DNA of 64,000 nt from Acidobacteriaceae bacterium (GTDB taxonomy: Bacteria > Acidobacteriota > Terriglobia > Terriglobales > Acidobacteriaceae). The DNA lies in NCBI GenBank assembly GCA_030038435.1, contig JASHOY010000142.1:1-64000 (forward strand), written 5' to 3'. The notes beneath the pieces were generated by a model that was given only the letters and a program-made list of their open reading frames with translations, had not been told where the DNA came from and searched no databases. A program made the translations under genes and the position numbers. Of this stretch, positions 10,318 to 20,500 are shown in pieces (positions within the stretch are counted from its first letter, which is position 1; each line of letters begins with the position of its first letter).

Positions 10318-11115
10318 ATGCCGATTCGTTTCGATCACAAACCGGGGTTAGTCGTCTATCTGACCGCGGGCGACCCTTCGCTCCAGGCCACGCGCGAGAT
10401 CGCGATAGCCGCTATCGACGCCGGCGCTTCGGTGATCGAACTCGGCGTGCCTTTCAGTGATCCGCTTGGCGACGGGCCGATCATCCAGCGCGCCAGCGAG
10501 CGCGCCCTGGCCCGCGGTACGCGACTGCGCGACGTGCTCTCTGTGGCACGCGAAATCCGCACCGCTCGCCCCGAAGCCGGCCTGATCCTCTTCACTTATC
10601 TGAATCCGATTTTGCGCTACGGGCTCGCTCATTTTGCCGATGATGCCAAAGCCGCCGGTGCGGACGGTGTGCTGGTCATCGACCTCATTGTCGAAGAAGC
10701 CGGCGAGTATCTCGGCGAGATGAACCGCGTTGGTCTGGCGCCAATTTTCCTCGCCGCGCCCACCAGCCCCGATTCCCGCTTGCAGGCGATTGCCGAGCAC
10801 TCCAAAGGTTTTGTTTACGCCATTTCCCGCGTCGGCATCACCGGCACGCAGCAAAGTGTGACCGCTGACGCAGCGGCCCTGGTCACGCGCATCCGGCGAT
10901 GGTCTGGACCCGCTGGAACGGGGCTGCCGGTGGCCGTCGGGTTTGGCATTTCCAATGCGGAGCATTTTGCCCAGGTTGGAGAGTTCGCGGATGCCGCGGT
11001 GATCGGCAGCGCCATTGTAGAGTTGATCGAGCGCTCGGCTCCGGAAACTGCGCCAGACGCAGTCGCCCGATTTATCAAGGGTCTGCGCCTGCCCCATGAG
11101 GCGCTGGCCCGATAA
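10318..11115 (+). CDS. trpA: tryptophan synthase alpha chain
   Basis: ELGVPFSDPLGDGPIIQRASERAL; GFGISNAEH. Confidence 0.97.
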   Translation: MPIRFDHKPGLVVYLTAGDPSLQATREIAIAAIDAGASVIELGVPFSDPLGDGPIIQRASERALARGTRLRDVLSVAREIRTARPEAGLILFTYLNPILRYGLAHFADDAKAAGADGVLVIDLIVEEAGEYLGEMNRVGLAPIFLAAPTSPDSRLQAIAEHSKGFVYAISRVGITGTQQSVTADAAALVTRIRRWSGPAGTGLPVAVGFGISNAEHFAQVGEFADAAVIGSAIVELIERSAPETAPDAVARFIKGLRLPHEALAR

Positions 11116-11122
11116 AGAAGAT

Positions 11123-11224
11123 AGCCGCCAGCCATCAGCTTTCAGCCGCCAGCTTGTTCCGTCGCAAATCGAGCATTTAGGCTCGCATCGACACAATCAA
11201 GCTGAAAGCTGATGGCTGACGGCT
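11123..11224. repeat. inverted repeat, 24-nt arms with one mismatch and 54-nt spacer
   Basis: Arm 11123-11146 agccgccagccatcagctttcagc; arm 11201-11224 gctgaaagctgatggctgacggct. Confidence 0.85.
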
Positions 11225-11261
11225 GAGAGCGGAACGCTCAACCAGCTCAACCGAGGATGGC

Positions 11262-11612
11262 ATGACAATCGAAGAATTGCGAAAGCGCATTGATGTGCTG
11301 GACCGCCAGCTTGTGGAATTGCTCAGCGAGCGGGCGCGTGCCGCCGTCATGATTGGGCATCTGAAAGCCGCCACGTCATTGCCGGTCTACGAACCCAACC
11401 GCGAAAAGGTGATCTACCAGAACATCTGCGCGGCCAATCAGGGTCCGTTGCCGGATAGCGAGCTGACGCATATCTACGAACGCATCATCGACGTGATGCG
11501 CGCCATCCAGAGGGACGAGTTGGCATCGGAAAGAAACGCCCAGGGCCGCCACGGCGATCCCGAGGGCCATGCCGCGGGCGCATCGACGCCCGAGACAGGG
11601 ACGAAGCAATGA
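11262..11612 (+). CDS. aroQ: chorismate mutase (AroQ class)
   Basis: LRKRIDVLDRQLVELLSERARAAVMIGHLK. Confidence 0.93.
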   Translation: MTIEELRKRIDVLDRQLVELLSERARAAVMIGHLKAATSLPVYEPNREKVIYQNICAANQGPLPDSELTHIYERIIDVMRAIQRDELASERNAQGRHGDPEGHAAGASTPETGTKQ

Positions 11613-12625
11613 TTGTAGCCATGCTGGAAACGGCCACTGAGGACCAGATCGACGCCGTAATTGACGCTATGACGGAAGCCGGAGTGGATGTGCACCGCAC
11701 CACCGGCAAGATGCAAACCATCCTCGCCGCCGTGGGACCCACGGCCGGTCTCGACTTGAGCAAATTTGAGGTGCTTCCCGGCGTGATGCACGTACATCGC
11801 ATCAGCTCGCCTTACAAGCTCGCCGGCCGCGCCTTTCGCCCTGAAGGCACGGTGGTTGAATTTGCCAAGGAGGTGCACCTGGGAGGCGCTGAAGTGCAGG
11901 TCATCGCCGGCCCTTGCGCGGTCGAGAATCGCGAACAGATCTTCGCCATCGCCAAATGCGTTCAAGCCGCCGGCGCGCACTTCCTCCGCGGCGGAGCATT
12001 CAAGCCGCGCAGTTCGCCTTATTCCTTTCAGGGCCTCGGCATTCCGGGTCTGGAATTGATGCGCGAGGCCGCCGACGCGCACGGCCTCCTGGTGGTCAGC
12101 GAAGTCATGGAGATCGCGCAGATCGAGCCCATGCTGCCCTTCGTCGATTGCTTCCAGGTGGGCGCGCGCAACATGCAGAATTTCAATTTGCTGCGCGAAC
12201 TCGGCCAGATACGCAAGCCGGTGCTGCTCAAGCGCGGCATTGCGGCAACCATCGAGGAGCTCTTGCTCTCCAGTGAATACATCATGTCCGGCGGCAATTA
12301 CCAGGTCATCGTCTGCGAGCGTGGCATCCGCACCTACGAAACTGCGACGCGCAACACCATGGATATCGCGGCCATTCCGGTGCTGAAGAAGCTCTCGCAC
12401 CTGCCGGTGGTGGCCGATCCGTCGCACGGCACCGGACGCCGCGACATGGTCGCGCCCATGGCCAAGGCCGCGGTCGCCGCGGGCGCGGATGCGATTCTCG
12501 TCGAAATCCACCCCAACGCGGATAAGGCCGTCTCCGATGCTGCGCAGACACTGTTTCTGGAACAGTTCGAGGAGCTGGTGAAGGATCTGCGGCTGATCGC
12601 AACCGCGGTGGGACGGACGCTGTAA
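11609..12625 (+). CDS. aroF: 3-deoxy-7-phosphoheptulonate synthase
   Basis: VIAGPCAVENREQ; RGGAFKPRSSPYSFQGLG; DPSHGTGRRDMV. Confidence 0.96.
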   Translation: MIVAMLETATEDQIDAVIDAMTEAGVDVHRTTGKMQTILAAVGPTAGLDLSKFEVLPGVMHVHRISSPYKLAGRAFRPEGTVVEFAKEVHLGGAEVQVIAGPCAVENREQIFAIAKCVQAAGAHFLRGGAFKPRSSPYSFQGLGIPGLELMREAADAHGLLVVSEVMEIAQIEPMLPFVDCFQVGARNMQNFNLLRELGQIRKPVLLKRGIAATIEELLLSSEYIMSGGNYQVIVCERGIRTYETATRNTMDIAAIPVLKKLSHLPVVADPSHGTGRRDMVAPMAKAAVAAGADAILVEIHPNADKAVSDAAQTLFLEQFEELVKDLRLIATAVGRTL

Positions 12626-12824
12626 GATGAAGCGAGTCAGTCACGAAGCAGGTCAGCGAGTCGGCATGTCGGCCGAGTCAATTTGGAGCGAATTCAAAGT
12701 ACAACGTTCATGCGACCGTTGAGTCCTCCACTCGAAACCCGAGCGATCAAACGCCGCAGGTATGCCGACTCTCTTCCCTGCTGACTCGCTGCCTTGCCGA
12801 CCCGTTGCCCCGCTGAAAGGACCC

Positions 12825-13685
12825 ATGATCGAGCGCATCTCCATCGTCGGCACCGGCCTTCTCGGCGCATCTGCTGGATTAGCGCTGCGTCAGGCCGGAT
12901 TCGAGGGCCGCATCACTGGCTGGAACCGCAGCCCGCAGCAAGCCCGCCTGGCGCATCAGATGGGCGCGATCGACGAAGTCGCCGCCGACCCCATTGAAGC
13001 CGCGCGCAGCAGCCAGGTGGTGCTTCTTTCCGTGCCCATTTTCGCCACCCTCGACTTCATGGAGAAGCTCGCGCCAGCGCTCGGCCCTGAGCATCTGGTT
13101 ACCGACGTGGGCAGCACCAAGCGCATGATCGCCGAAACCGCCGCCGAACTCTACAACACGCCCGATCGCGCCGCGTTTCTCCCTGGCCATCCCATGGCCG
13201 GCAAAGAGCGCGGTGGCGCAGCGCTGGCTGACGCCGGCCTCTTTCGCGGCGCGGTGTGGCTGTTCACCGACGCTGGCGGAGCTGGACGTTCCGCTCGCGG
13301 CCAGGAGCTGGTTCAGGCCTGGCGCGACCTGGTCATGGCCATGGGTTCGCGCATCCTCGATCTCGACCCCGCACGCCACGACGAACTGGTTGCCTGGGTC
13401 AGCCACCTGCCGCAATTCACAGCTACGGCGTTAAGCGCGCTTCTCGAAGAAGAAGTGGGCGCCGCGCCGGAGCTCAAGGACGTGGGCGGGCGCGCCCTGC
13501 GCGAGATGACGCGACTTGGCGCCAGTCCTTTCTCCATGTGGCGCGACATCGCCCACACCAACACCGAGGCTGTCGAGCGCGCATTGCTCGCGCTCGAGCA
13601 ACGCCTGGCCTACATCCGCGAAAACCTCCGTACCCCGGCGCTGCGCGAAGAGTTCGAAGTGGCCAACCGCTTCCGGCGCGAATAA
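12825..13685 (+). CDS. tyrA: prephenate dehydrogenase
   Basis: ISIVGTGLLGASAGLALR; TDVGSTKRMI; PGHPMAGKERGG; start trimmed to 12825. Confidence 0.94.
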   Translation: MIERISIVGTGLLGASAGLALRQAGFEGRITGWNRSPQQARLAHQMGAIDEVAADPIEAARSSQVVLLSVPIFATLDFMEKLAPALGPEHLVTDVGSTKRMIAETAAELYNTPDRAAFLPGHPMAGKERGGAALADAGLFRGAVWLFTDAGGAGRSARGQELVQAWRDLVMAMGSRILDLDPARHDELVAWVSHLPQFTATALSALLEEEVGAAPELKDVGGRALREMTRLGASPFSMWRDIAHTNTEAVERALLALEQRLAYIRENLRTPALREEFEVANRFRRE

Positions 13686-13739
13686 CTAGCTCTGCCCGCC
13701 GCCCTCGACATCTTTGGCCGAAGCCATTAGCGTGACCCT

Positions 13740-14543
13740 ATGCAAGGTGTGTCACTAGACCTAGCCGGCAAAGCCGCGCTCATCACCGGCGGCGCGCGCG
13801 GCATCGGCGCCGAAACCGTGCGCCTGTTCTGCCAGGCGGGCGCGCGTGTGGCCTTCAATTACCGCCAGTCACGCGACCGTGCCGATGCTCTCGCCGCTGA
13901 ATGCGGCGGCTACGAAAACCCTCCACGCTGCCTGGCCTTCGAGCATGAGCTCAGTTCTCCGGCCGATGGACGCGCGCTGGTGGAAAAGACTGTCGCCGCC
14001 TTCGGCCGCATCGATATTCTTGTGGCCAATCACGGCATCTGGCTCGCGGACGACGCGCCCATCGCATCGATGGCAGAAACGCAATGGCGGCGCACACTGG
14101 CCGTCAATCTCGACGCCGTCTTCGGCCTGGTCCAGGCAGCCGCGGGACACATGCAGCAGCAGGCAGCCCCGGCCGAGGATCAGCCACGCGGCCACATCGT
14201 GCTTATCAGCTCCACGGCCGGCCAGCGCGGCGAAGCCTTCCATGCCGACTATGCCGTGACCAAAGGCGCGCTGATCAGTCTCACCAAAAGCCTGTCCACG
14301 GAGCTGGCTCCGCGGGGCATTCGGGTAAACTGTGTGGCGCCGGGCTGGGTGGCAACGGAGATGTCTGCCGACGCGCTCGCCGACTGCAAACGCGGGCCGG
14401 CGATCCTGGCCGGTATTCCTGTGGGCCGCGTGGCCCACCCGCGTGAGGTGGCCGGTCCGGTACTCTTTCTATGTACGCCGCTGGCCGGCTTTATCTCCGG
14501 CGAGGTGCTGAACGTGAACGGCGGCGCGGTGTTGGTGGGTTGA
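13740..14543 (+). CDS. SDR-family oxidoreductase (3-oxoacyl-ACP reductase-like)
   Basis: ITGGARGIGAETV; NHGIW; YAVTKGAL; VNVNGG-like C-terminus. Confidence 0.9.
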   Translation: MQGVSLDLAGKAALITGGARGIGAETVRLFCQAGARVAFNYRQSRDRADALAAECGGYENPPRCLAFEHELSSPADGRALVEKTVAAFGRIDILVANHGIWLADDAPIASMAETQWRRTLAVNLDAVFGLVQAAAGHMQQQAAPAEDQPRGHIVLISSTAGQRGEAFHADYAVTKGALISLTKSLSTELAPRGIRVNCVAPGWVATEMSADALADCKRGPAILAGIPVGRVAHPREVAGPVLFLCTPLAGFISGEVLNVNGGAVLVG

Positions 14544-14557
14544 GCGGGAGAAAATTG

Positions 14558-15352
14558 ATGCGCAGAATTTTGCCTTGGATGTCGGGGGTCCTTTTGCTGG
14601 CCGCTCCGGCGATCATCACAAGCCAGACCAACGGCAACGCGGTTGCCACCCAGAACGCCGACCAGGCGCGCGCAGCCCTGAACGCCATGGTGCAGGCGCT
14701 GGGCGGCCAGGCCTGGCTGGACATGAAAAATTCTGAGCGCGACGGCCATGTCGCCGCCTTCTTTCATGGCAATCCCGACCTCGGCACCGAGTCCTTCTTC
14801 GACTATCATCAGTGGCCCGATCACGACCGCATTGAGTTCACCAAGCACAAAGACGACGTCCTCTTCTACATCGGAAACCAGGGATGGGAAGTGACCTATC
14901 GCGGCAAAAAGGCGCTCCCCAGCAAAGATCTGAACGAATTCCTTCGCGACCGCGCCCACTCCATCGAGACGGCCGTCAAAGTGTGGATGAAGGATCCCCG
15001 GACCATACTCATCTACGAAGGTCCGCGCATGGTGGAACGCCATCTGGGTATCCAGGTGTCGCTGGTTGCGGCTAACAACGACGCCCTCACCATCGTGATG
15101 GACAACGATACCCACCTTCCGCTGCGCCGCGAATACCAGTACCGCGACCCCGTCTATCACGACCTCGATACCGAAACCGAGGAGTACGACGACTACCACA
15201 CTGTGGACGGCTTTCCCACCGCCTTTACCCTCACCCGAATCAAAAATGGCGAGACCACACAGCAGCTCTACCTGGTTCGCGTGAGGTACAACCAGGATCT
15301 GCCCGCCAATTTTTGGGATGCGGACGCCGCCGCCCGGAAGATCAAGAGATAG
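14558..15352 (+). CDS. exported hypothetical protein, outer-membrane lipoprotein-sorting-like
   Basis: Signal-like N-terminus from ATG at 14558; FDYHQWPDHDRIEF ... PLRREYQYRDPVYHDLDTETEEYDDY. Confidence 0.75.
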   Translation: MRRILPWMSGVLLLAAPAIITSQTNGNAVATQNADQARAALNAMVQALGGQAWLDMKNSERDGHVAAFFHGNPDLGTESFFDYHQWPDHDRIEFTKHKDDVLFYIGNQGWEVTYRGKKALPSKDLNEFLRDRAHSIETAVKVWMKDPRTILIYEGPRMVERHLGIQVSLVAANNDALTIVMDNDTHLPLRREYQYRDPVYHDLDTETEEYDDYHTVDGFPTAFTLTRIKNGETTQQLYLVRVRYNQDLPANFWDADAAARKIKR

Positions 15353-15528
15353 CGGCATCAAAGGCCGGGAAGCCTGGTTGGCCGGAGTCTTGCCGGGCTG
15401 GAATCTCGCAGTGCATCGCCGGCCGTGGCGGACACTGGGGGCGCAAAGATACCGTCATCCGTCGGTGCGCGGGCGGCGGGAAAGAAGTACCTGTGCGATG
15501 AGATACCCCTGGGGGGGGGCGTAAATCA

Positions 15529-15616
15529 CAAGTGTATGAAAACAGATGGGTTGCAAAGGATGCATTTTGCAAGTGTATGAAAATAAATATCTTGCGCGTA
15601 GATTTGTGATAAGTGT
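15529..15616. repeat. degenerate ~41-bp direct repeat with AAGTGT boxes
   Basis: caagtgtatgaaaa at 15529-15542 and 15570-15583; third AAGTGT at 15611-15616. Confidence 0.8.
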
Positions 15617-15642
15617 CTCAATCATTGGAGGTTACCTGCGAC

Positions 15643-15774
15643 ATGCTGGGCCGCGCGCGAGGCTTTGAATTGCCGGTAAAGTCCTCTGAAGCCGTGGTCG
15701 AAGCCGTGGTTCTGGGGCGCATTTGCGGGTCTTTCCGGGTGCATATATCAAGAGTAGCCAAAGGCAAGAATTAA
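15643..15774 (+). CDS. candidate 43-aa small ORF
   Basis: ATG preceded by ggagg (15627-15631); MLGRARGFELPVKSSEAVVEAVVLGRICGSFRVHISRVAKGKN*. Confidence 0.3.
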   Translation: MLGRARGFELPVKSSEAVVEAVVLGRICGSFRVHISRVAKGKN

Positions 15775-15994
15775 TCGGCAAAACGGCGCAGCGATTTCGC
15801 GCTTTGTTGTCATGCGGTTAGAAGAGTTCCTGAAGTTGAGGGGCTTGACACCGCGTGAGCGGAGCGTGAGGAATCCGGCGTCTGCGCGGCATGAGGCGCC
15901 GGGCTAAAAGGGATGGGAGAGGACAAGCGCCTTATTTATAATCCGGTAGAGCGCGAGGGCGTCTGTGTCCCGGCAGCTCGCCGGAGTCGAGAGA

Positions 15995-16510
15995 ATGACC
16001 TTTACCATCCAGGAAATCCTGGATTTCCTGCCCCATCGCTACCCGTTTCTGCTCATTGACCGGGTGGTGGAGTTCGAACGGGCCAGGCGGCTGGTGGCCA
16101 TCAAAAACGTGACCATCAATGAGCCATTTTTCCAGGGACATTTTCCTGGCTATCCGATCATGCCGGGTGTGCTGGTGGTGGAAGCCATGGCCCAGGCCGG
16201 CGGCATCATACTCATGCACGAACTGGCCGATCGTCATCAAAAACTGGTGGTTTTCACGGGCATCGAGCGTGCCAAGTTCCGCCGTCCTGTGACCCCAGGC
16301 GATCAGTTGCGCATCGAGATCGAGGTGCTTTCCTTTCGTCCGCGCGCCGGCCGCATCGCCGGCCGTGCCCTGGTGGACGGCAAGCTGGCCTGCGAAGCCA
16401 CGCTAACCTGCCAGGTGGTGCCACGCAGGCGCCAAGAGAGCTCCGGAGACCATTCCGTTTCGCAGTCCGAAGCCGGGTCCGCGCCAGCCGCGGCGGAGAT
16501 CGCCGAGTGA
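15995..16510 (+). CDS. fabZ: 3-hydroxyacyl-ACP dehydratase FabZ
   Basis: ILDFLPHRYPFLLIDRV; GHFPGYPIMPGVLVVEAMAQAGG. Confidence 0.95.
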   Translation: MTFTIQEILDFLPHRYPFLLIDRVVEFERARRLVAIKNVTINEPFFQGHFPGYPIMPGVLVVEAMAQAGGIILMHELADRHQKLVVFTGIERAKFRRPVTPGDQLRIEIEVLSFRPRAGRIAGRALVDGKLACEATLTCQVVPRRRQESSGDHSVSQSEAGSAPAAAEIAE

Positions 16511-17277
16511 GCGTGCATTCGAGCGCGGTGATCGCTTCCGGCGCTCAGGTTCCCGCCTCCTGCACCGTTGGCCCTTTCTGCACCATCGGCCCCGAGGTGC
16601 TGCTGGGCGAAAATTGCACTCTTATCTCGCACGTTGTCCTCGACGGCCGTACCCGCATCGGCGCACGGAATGTCTTCTATCCATTCTGCTCGGTGGGCGT
16701 GGCGCCGCAGGACCTGAAATATCGCGGTGAGCCCACGGAAACCATCCTCGGTGACGACAACACCATCCGCGAGAGCGTCACCATCAGCCGCGGCACGGTA
16801 GGTGGCGGCGGGGCCACGCGCATCGGCTCCAACTGCCTGTTGATGACCTGCGCCCACGTGGGCCATGACAGCCAGATTGGCGACCATTGCATACTGGCCA
16901 ATGCCGCCACGCTGGCCGGCCACGTCACCATTGAAGACTATGTGACGCTGGGCGCGTTTTGCCCCGTGCATCAGCATTGCGTCATTGGCCGCTATGCCTT
17001 CATCGGCGGCGGCACCATCGTCACTCAGGACGTGTTGCCGTTCTCGCTTACCTCGGCGCGGCGCGAAAACAAGGCCTTCGGCATCAACAAAATTGGCCTG
17101 GAGCGCCGCGGCTTTGCGCCGGACCGGCTGAATGCGCTGCAAAAGGCATTCCGTGTACTGCTCTCATCGAAGCAGAACACTGCCCAGGCCCTGGAAAAGC
17201 TGCGGGGGATGGAAAATGAAGACGTCGCGGAACTGGTGGCATTCGTTCAACGCAGCGAGCGCGGAGTGATCAGGTAG
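16507..17277 (+). CDS. lpxA: UDP-N-acetylglucosamine acyltransferase
   Basis: Left-handed beta-helix hexapeptides; VGVAPQDLKYRGEPT; 4-nt overlap with fabZ. Confidence 0.96.
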   Translation: MSVHSSAVIASGAQVPASCTVGPFCTIGPEVLLGENCTLISHVVLDGRTRIGARNVFYPFCSVGVAPQDLKYRGEPTETILGDDNTIRESVTISRGTVGGGGATRIGSNCLLMTCAHVGHDSQIGDHCILANAATLAGHVTIEDYVTLGAFCPVHQHCVIGRYAFIGGGTIVTQDVLPFSLTSARRENKAFGINKIGLERRGFAPDRLNALQKAFRVLLSSKQNTAQALEKLRGMENEDVAELVAFVQRSERGVIR

Positions 17278-17511
17278 TCACGCGTTGAGGGCAACAGGGA
17301 CATTTCTTAGAACAATCTAACGTGACGCAGCTTACATTCGCGGTCCGCTGCGAAGTCCTAGAATCCGTGAAAACTCAACTTCTGTGCGAGCGAAAGAGGT
17401 ACAACGCACGGTTTGGGGTGTTGTCTCTTTCAGGGCCGGATCGCCGTAAGAGCTGACCGGCGGAGTTTGGCGCCTGCGATTTCCCAGAATCTGCTGCAGG
17501 GTGGATGTGGC

Positions 17512-20500
17512 ATGGTTGTGGGAAGGCGGAGCCGGACGGAATGGCTTATGGCGGCCGTGTTGCTCGCATGGGCGGTCGTGACTCAGTCTGCCCGATCGCA
17601 AGGTCACGTTGTCGAATCGGACGGAACGGGCTCGCTCTCAGGAAAACTGACTGACTTGCACTCCACGCCGATGGGCGGCGCCACGGTGATTCTGCGCAAC
17701 CAGGCGACCGGTGCGGAGGTGCGCTCGACGACGGCGCGGAACGGGGCCTACCGCTTTACGGCTCTGGCGCCAGGCGAGTATACGCTGATGGCCGACTCGG
17801 CAAGGCGCGGGCACGGCAGCCTGGATGGGATTGAAATTGATGCCGGTGCGGAGGCGAGGATTGAGACGGCCATGCGGTTTGAGACGCCCCCGCCGGCCGT
17901 GGAGAGAGTCCTGGCTGTAAACCGGGGTGAAGTCTCTGCGCACGGTCAGGCCGAGATGCAGGCGGCGCCTGCTGCCGCTTCGCCGCGTGAGCCGGCTTGG
18001 CCTTCAAACGCCGCATCGCAGCCATCGGGTGTGGCGGCTGAAGCGGAACGGGTTTCCGCAAACACGCCTGCAGTCGCTGCCAGGCCATCGCCAGTGGTCG
18101 CTCCGCGACCCGAAGTCGCACCGTCTGAGGCGCCGGCGCAGAACTTGCCCATGGTTGCTCTGTCCTTTGAGCCCTTATCTCCGGCGGTATTAAGAATTGG
18201 GATGGGTGGCGCGGGCGGGATGGGCGGCAGCCGGGCAGCGAGCGAGCTGGCGGTGGAGGGATTAAACCTGCCCATGCAGCTCAGCCAGCTTCCGCCGCCG
18301 CGGATCCTGACCGCGGCGCAGCAACCCGATCCTGTGGCTGCGGCGGTGACGACGACCATGAGCGGAGCGGAGCTTCAGTCCTTGCCGGTCAGCGGCAGGC
18401 GCTGGGAGGATTTTGTCCTCGATTCGCCCGCCGCGTCGACCGAAGCGGGAGGCGCAGCGCAAACTTCGATCCGCGGTTCAGCCACCGCCCCCGTCGCGAC
18501 GACGGTTGACGGCATCGATATGCAATTGGCATTCGGGAATACCGGAAGCAATCGAGGCGCGGATTCCGGCGATAGCGGAGATGGTCCCAACAACATGGGC
18601 CAGGCATGGGGCGGGCGCGGCGCGCCGCTCAGCGAAGCCGCCATCCACCAGGTGCAGACCGTTGCCGGCAATGTGGAAGCACAGGCTTCGCGAGGCGCGG
18701 GTGGACGCGTGGAGGTGACCACCCAAAGCGGCTCGAATCAACTGCACGGGCAGGCCTTCGCCTTCGACCGGCAAAATACATGGGGAGCACAGAACCCGTT
18801 CACGCAGTGGGTGAAAGAGACGGCGCCGGCGACCAATTCCACCACGCCGGTGTTCACGCCGGAGCCCTATACGCCGCCGGATCACGAGACGACGCTGGGC
18901 GTTGGCGCAGGCGGGCGCATCCGCCGCGACCGGCTGTTCTGGTTTGCCGCGCTCGACGCCAACCACCGCAACGATCCGGGACTTGCGATGGTGAAGCTTC
19001 CGAATATGTTTTTTGCCCAGCCCTCGAATGATGAAATGCAGGTATTGAGCGCGCGACTGGGCATGAGCAGCGTGAACCCCGTTGCCGAAGGGCTGGGCGC
19101 GTATTCGCAGATGCTGGAAACGCTGGATGGATTGCTGGGACCGGCGCCGCGCACATCGGCCGAATGGGTCGGGTTTGGGCGAGTGGACTGGAAAGCGACG
19201 GAGCGGCAGACGTTTACCTTGGAAGGCGTGGGCGCAAGCTGGAACGCGCCGGGCGGGGGCATGCGCGGCGTGTCGGAAACCTATGGCAACCACAGCTTCG
19301 GGTCGAGCGCGGCGAGCCAGGAGTGGCTGCTGGCACGCTGGGAAGCCTTCGTTACACCGAATCTGCTGGCTGTGACGCAGGGATCGGCGGGGCGCGCGGA
19401 GATGAACGCGCGGCCGGAGCCGCCTTCGAGCTTTGAACAGACGCTGGTGCAAAGCGCCTGGGGGCAGTTGCCGCAGATCGTCGCCGATTCGCGGTATGGG
19501 TTCACCATCGGCAATCCGGCGCGGTTCGGGCAGGGCAGCTATCCCGCGGAAGACATTCTGCACGCACAGGAGATGGTGGACTGGGCCCACAATGACTTGT
19601 TGGCGAGGGCGGGTATTGAGTTAGAGCACAACGCCGATTCCACCAGCCTGCTGCGCAATCAGACGGGAACTTATCATTACGCCAGCGTTTACAATTTTGC
19701 CTCGGATGCGCTGGCTTTTGGCGGGTATGGGCTCCCGGGGCTGTTGAACCCGGCCAGTCCGCATGGCTGCGATGAAACGGGGAAGGTCTGGCGCGACTCG
19801 GCGGGCGAGTTGCGCGGCCTGGGCAACTTGCCGTGCTACTCCTACTACACGCAGACGATGGGGCCGGCAAACTGGCATTTGAGCACCAATGATTGGGCCG
19901 GCTACGCGACCGCACAATGGCAGCCAAAGAAGCTGGTGGTAGTGTCAGCCGGCCTGCGCGGGGAGCGCGAGCAGATGCCGCCGCCGATAGCCAAGCTGGT
20001 GAATCCGGAGCTTCCGCTGGCGGAGAAGCTGCCAGACCCGGGAAATGAGTGGAGTCCGCGGATAAGCATGGCCGTGGGCAACGGCGACAGTCGATGGCCG
20101 GTGCTTCGGCTCGGCTATGGGATGTACTACGGGCGCAGCGAGAACGCCACGCTGGAGAGCGCACTGACGCAATCGGGCTCGATGAACGGCGACTTAAACT
20201 TTTTCATCCGGCCCACAGACGGTTTCAATTCATTTTCCGCAAGCAGCGGCGCGCCGCTGTTTCCTTATGTGCTCCAGGGCGAGCCCCTGAATGTGATCAA
20301 GCCCGGAGCGGTGGAATTTGCGCCGGGGTTCCGCAATCCCGAAGTGCACCAGGCGGTGACCGCAATCGAAGAGAAGTTGCCGGCTCATTTGCACCTGAGC
20401 GCCAGCGCGCTGGTGAGCCTGGGACGGCGGCTGCCCGTGGAGATGGATACAAATTTCGATCCGGCAGTGAACCCAAAGACAATCACCTACGCAGTCGTGG

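Noticed and set aside
14249-15361. 370-aa minus-strand ORF
   Set aside because: Antisense across the SDR gene and the exported protein, both with clear homologous features.
15529-15616. Possible mini CRISPR array
   Set aside because: Exact repeat is only 14 nt, two copies plus a partial third, no cas genes; better explained as operator-like repeats.
18478-19590. 370-aa minus-strand ORF
   Set aside because: His/Arg-rich shadow of the 17512-21372 TonB receptor.
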